This document shows positions 60,863 to 64,000 of a stretch of DNA of 64,000 bases, in pieces. Origin of the DNA: Brachynemurus nebulosus (taxonomy: Eukaryota; Arthropoda; Insecta; Neuroptera; Myrmeleontidae); the NCBI GenBank assembly GCA_035578155.1, contig JAPWDM010000033.1, positions 1,447,001-1,511,000 of the forward strand. Reading direction: 5' to 3'. Numbering within the stretch: position 1 is the stretch's first letter; every line of letters starts with the position of its first letter. Below the pieces are notes generated by a model. The model saw nothing but the letters and a program-made list of their open reading frames with translations, searched no databases and was not told the DNA's origin. Made by a program: the position numbers and the translations under genes.

Positions 60863-61819
60863 TTAATTATATATATAGATTTGATCCACTTGTGGACATT
60901 CGGTCTCTGTAAAATAGTTCGGGTATTTGCTGCTGAGCATATAGGGGTAAGGGACTTGGATTGTTTTGTTATGAGTGGGTAAAGGTTCTATTAGGTCTAG
61001 TTTGTAAGGGTCGACTCGAAACATAGGTATTTGAATGTTAAAAATTATGTTTGTTGCATTGTAATAGGCTCGAAAGGTCAGTATTTCGTATATTTGTTCG
61101 ACTGATTGAATGGGAGGGTTCTGTTTTCTCAATAAGTCAAAAGCGTGTTCTAGTTCGTTTGGTAAGAGGATTGATCTAGGAAGGATATTTAATCTAGCGG
61201 AGTTGATGGCTTGAGAAATTTGTGATAGGTGTGAATGTAGTAGATCTATATTGTATGTGAGTTGGTATACGTATTGCATGTATAGTAAGTTGTCTCTTTC
61301 AGTCCTAATTTTACTTTTCATTTGTGTGTTAAGTAGTCTAAGGAACTTGTTGACTGTTTCTTGTTGGTCGTTAATATGTTGTGTTATGTTGTTAAGTCGC
61401 TGTATCATTTTTTCGTTAATTTTAACTTGTTTGTTTGATTAAGTTATCAGATTATATTCGTTAAGTTTTAATGTTTCGATGTCTTTGTTAATTTCTATTG
61501 CGTCTTGGTGGTCCATGTTGCCGGTGATGAACTTTATTACTGACCCTAGTCCGTCAATAAGTCCTCTTTTCATGCGTCTAGGGTATAACTGGCTGAAAAT
61601 GGTTTCATTCATCATTATTATCTCGTTTACTCCATTTCGTTTATTTAGTAAGTTTATAGATACTTTAATTTTATTTAGGTTATCTTTATAATTTTGTAAA
61701 TTAATTATATGAATGAATTTGCTGTGGTCCTTAACTATCCTAGCTGATCCTAATTCAATTGCCACTAGGCCCGGGTTGTTCGTCATGTCCCTTATTTCTA
61801 TTTTCTGTGTCTTCGACAT
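60863..61819 (-). pseudogene. env: Errantivirus Env remnant, second element, 3'-truncated
   Basis: About 319 codons in one frame with a single stop at 61439-61441. It aligns with the first 330 residues of the Env at 43.9-45.5 kb: a basic cluster RRMKR followed by a Gly-rich fusion-peptide-like segment near 61570, a coiled-coil-prone region and an LPNELEHAF block. It ends near 60863 inside a short AT tract, before the Cys-rich half and membrane segment, and no LTR follows. So the 3' part of this element has been lost. Confidence 0.8.
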
Positions 61820-64000
61820 TGTTGTCAGTATTAGCGCGACCCTGTAAAAGGTGTGGTCGTTTTAGCTTTTGTTTTGAAATTTTTCTATTTTTGTCGTCTG
61901 TTACGGTTACTTTGTTATTGGTTTGTATTTTTACCTATTTGAACTTTAGATGTAATTTGTTATTGTGTTTATTTTCTTGAAAGTAGGTAACCTGATTTTT
62001 GATATATTCGAGGGGTTTTTCGCGATTTTTATTAGCTTTAGCGAATTGTTTTTCTTTTTGTTTTATTTGTTGCTCGTATGATTCTTGGTGGAATTTATTA
62101 CTTGCTTCTTTTACAATTTCTGCGTCTGGTTGGAGTTTAGCGTCAAATTTTCTACCAAAAAATAATTCAAGCGGTGTGCACTTAATAGCGGAATGTATGG
62201 TATTGTTATAAACAAATATTGCTTGAACCATAGTCATGCTGGGGATGTATGCTTTATTCCGGTTGTGAATAAGGCGGTAGAGCTCGAGAAGAGTTGAGTG
62301 GAATCGTTCTACCGGGGAGTTCGAGTTTGAACTCCTAACAAATGTTGTGTGGATTTCTATATTGTTTTGTTCACAAAATTGTCGGAATCGTATTGATTCG
62401 AATCCTTTCTCAGAGTCTACCACTATTAATTTTAGATGTCCATATGAGGATATGAACTGTGCGAATGATTCTAATATATGCGGGGTATTGCGGGATTCGA
62501 GAACATATGCTTGACCGAATCGAGAGAATTTATCTATTATGGTTAGGAATTTAGCTTTATCTATGTGGAAAATATCAATATAGTATATTTCCATAGGTTT
62601 GGATGGAGTTTGTGTTAATTCGAATTCTTGTTTTGGTGGATGTCTATCATATTTATTTTCATTACATAACTTACAATTGTTTATAAAAAAAGGAGATTTT
62701 TGATTTAAGATTTGGAAAGTAGTATTCGCGTTTTAGGTACTCAAGGGTTTCGTTTATACCACGATGGTTCGAGTCATGGTATTTGCGTATTAGTGCATCC
62801 TGTTCGTCTTCCTCTAGTACATCTTTAAGGAATTTGGGTGCTCTAATTATTTTATATTGTTTGCCTTGTGAAAAGTATCGAGAGTAGATATCCTGAATTT
62901 TTAAGAATAACTCGTCGTCGGGACAATATAATGCTATCATCTGTCTTGGGGGTATAAATTCCTTGATCAGGTCTATTAGTTGTTCTTCTGTATAGTCCGG
63001 ATACGTCATAGTTATTCGTCGTTTGTTTTTATTTTTAAATATTATTGCGTATTTCGTCTGGGGACGGGTGTCGCCTTCTTGTATTATCAACTGATTTTTG
63101 AAATCGTTAAGAGGATTTTCTGCTATTCGAATGTATGACGTGTCGTCTTCCTGTGCACTATGTATAGTTGCGGTTGACGTGCTTTTGGATGATTGCGTTT
63201 TATTAGTGGGTTGTGTATTAGTAGTGGATTGTGTGCTGGTGGTAGATTGTGTATCCATAGGGTTAGCATCTATTATTACTCGTGATAGGGTGCCAGCATT
63301 GGCGTTATATTTACCCGGTTTGTATATTGGTGTGAAATTGAATTCAGCCAATTTTAGCTTCCATCTGATTAATTTGCTGTTCGGTTCTTTTAGGTTCATG
63401 AGCCATGTCAATGGTTTATGGTCAGTTACTAGTTTGAATTTTCTTCCGAAAAGGTATGGCCTAAAGTATTTGGTTGCCCAGACTATTGCTAGCAGTTATT
63501 TTCCTGTAGTTGAATATTTTTGTTCAGTGTCGGTCAAAGTACGAGAGGCGTAACATATCGAACGGTCCTGACCGATAGGTCCTTGCGACAGCACTGCCCC
63601 AATTGCTATGTTGCTGGAATCTGTTGTAAGGATAAATTCTTTTGAAAAGTCAGGATAGGCTAGTATGGGGTCATGTGTTAACAAATCTTTGGCTAAGTTA
63701 AAACTTTTTATAAAATATGGGGTATGTTTAACTGATTCTCCCTTTTTTAAACACTTGGTCATGGGCTTCGTGATTTGTGCGAAATCTTTAATGAATTTCC
63801 TATAGTAGGCAACTAGGCCTAAGAATGCTTTGATTTCTTTTTGTGTTTTAGGGATAGGAAATTTCTGTATGGCTCTAATTTTTTCGGGGTTAGGCTTGAT
63901 TCCTTCTTCGGATACAATATGCCCTAAAAATCCGATTCCCTTTTTTTAAGAACTCGCTTTTGTCTAATTGTATTTTAAGATTGGCCGTTTTCAATCTTTC
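61757..64000 (-). pseudogene. pol: Errantivirus Pol remnant, second element: RT end, RNase H, integrase
   Basis: Reading from 64000 downward: end of the reverse-transcriptase domain, RNase H from about 63700 (TTDSSNIAIGAVLSQG; then VTDHKPLTWLM near 63420), and integrase from about 63000, with catalytic-domain blocks near 62560 (YYIDIFHID) and 62450 (VVDSEKGFE) and the PVERFHSTLLE block at 62310. Disruptions are a frameshift near 63945, a stop at 63496-63498, a frameshift in an A-run near 62690 and a stop at 61935-61937, after which the frame stays open to about 61757. The usual Asp before the final LSR motif of RNase H is Gly. The YxDD catalytic part lies beyond the window edge. Confidence 0.85.

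Overview
This window looks like intergenic nuclear DNA of an arthropod, most likely an insect. It is strongly AT-rich and full of long (AT)n tracts. I found no convincing host gene, tRNA or rRNA. Every recognisable protein is a mobile-element or virus-derived remnant of a kind known from insects: errantivirus (gypsy-type) Gag/Pol/Env, Tc1 transposase, a CACTA-like transposase family, a non-LTR RNase H, a LINE endonuclease, a probable Penelope-like fragment, a probable Crypton-type recombinase tail, a probable Merlin tail, and an integrated DNA-virus-like capsid gene and protein-primed family-B DNA polymerase. The species cannot be read from the sequence, and family names were given from remembered family features without any search.

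Layout. 0-1.2 kb: 3' part of a double-jelly-roll capsid pseudogene. 1.2-8.8 kb: repeats, a TIR element with an AT core (3.0-3.8), an 850-bp palindrome (4.0-4.9), a Penelope-like fragment beside inverted arms that each fold as a degenerate hammerhead ribozyme (4.9-5.6), and a compact 418-bp repeat (7.66-8.08). 8.8-10.1 kb: a relatively GC-rich tandem repeat interrupted by a 5'-truncated non-LTR element with a 16-bp target duplication. 10.2-13.7 kb: decayed DNA polymerase B, convergent with a decayed Gln-rich gene. 13.9-23.5 kb: tandem repeats, a TTAA-flanked foldback element, other foldbacks, and a LINE endonuclease fragment at 22.4. 23.5-33.7 kb: nested structure. hAT-like ends bracket inverted repeats, a TA-flanked element (28.5-29.8) and a 2.46-kb CACTG-ended DNA transposon with a broken transposase gene (30.9-33.35). 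33.7-39.2 kb: a 5.5-kb composite element holding a 120-bp satellite and a 1-kb TA-flanked MITE whose empty site is preserved at 40.4 kb. 39.7-41.6 kb: second copy of the same repeat family and a possible Merlin tail. 42.1-47.7 kb: one (AT)n locus carrying an internally deleted errantivirus with near-identical LTRs and an open env, then a Tc1 element with one internal stop. 47.7-60.9 kb: Crypton-like fragment, further palindromic elements and antisense copies of the 35-41 kb repeat. 60.9-64.0 kb: 3' part of a second, older errantivirus on the minus strand.

The genes do not form one pathway. They record successive insertions, often into TA or (AT)n targets, followed by decay. The youngest is probably the 42.3-45.9 kb errantivirus derivative, whose LTRs differ by one substitution and two one-base indels.
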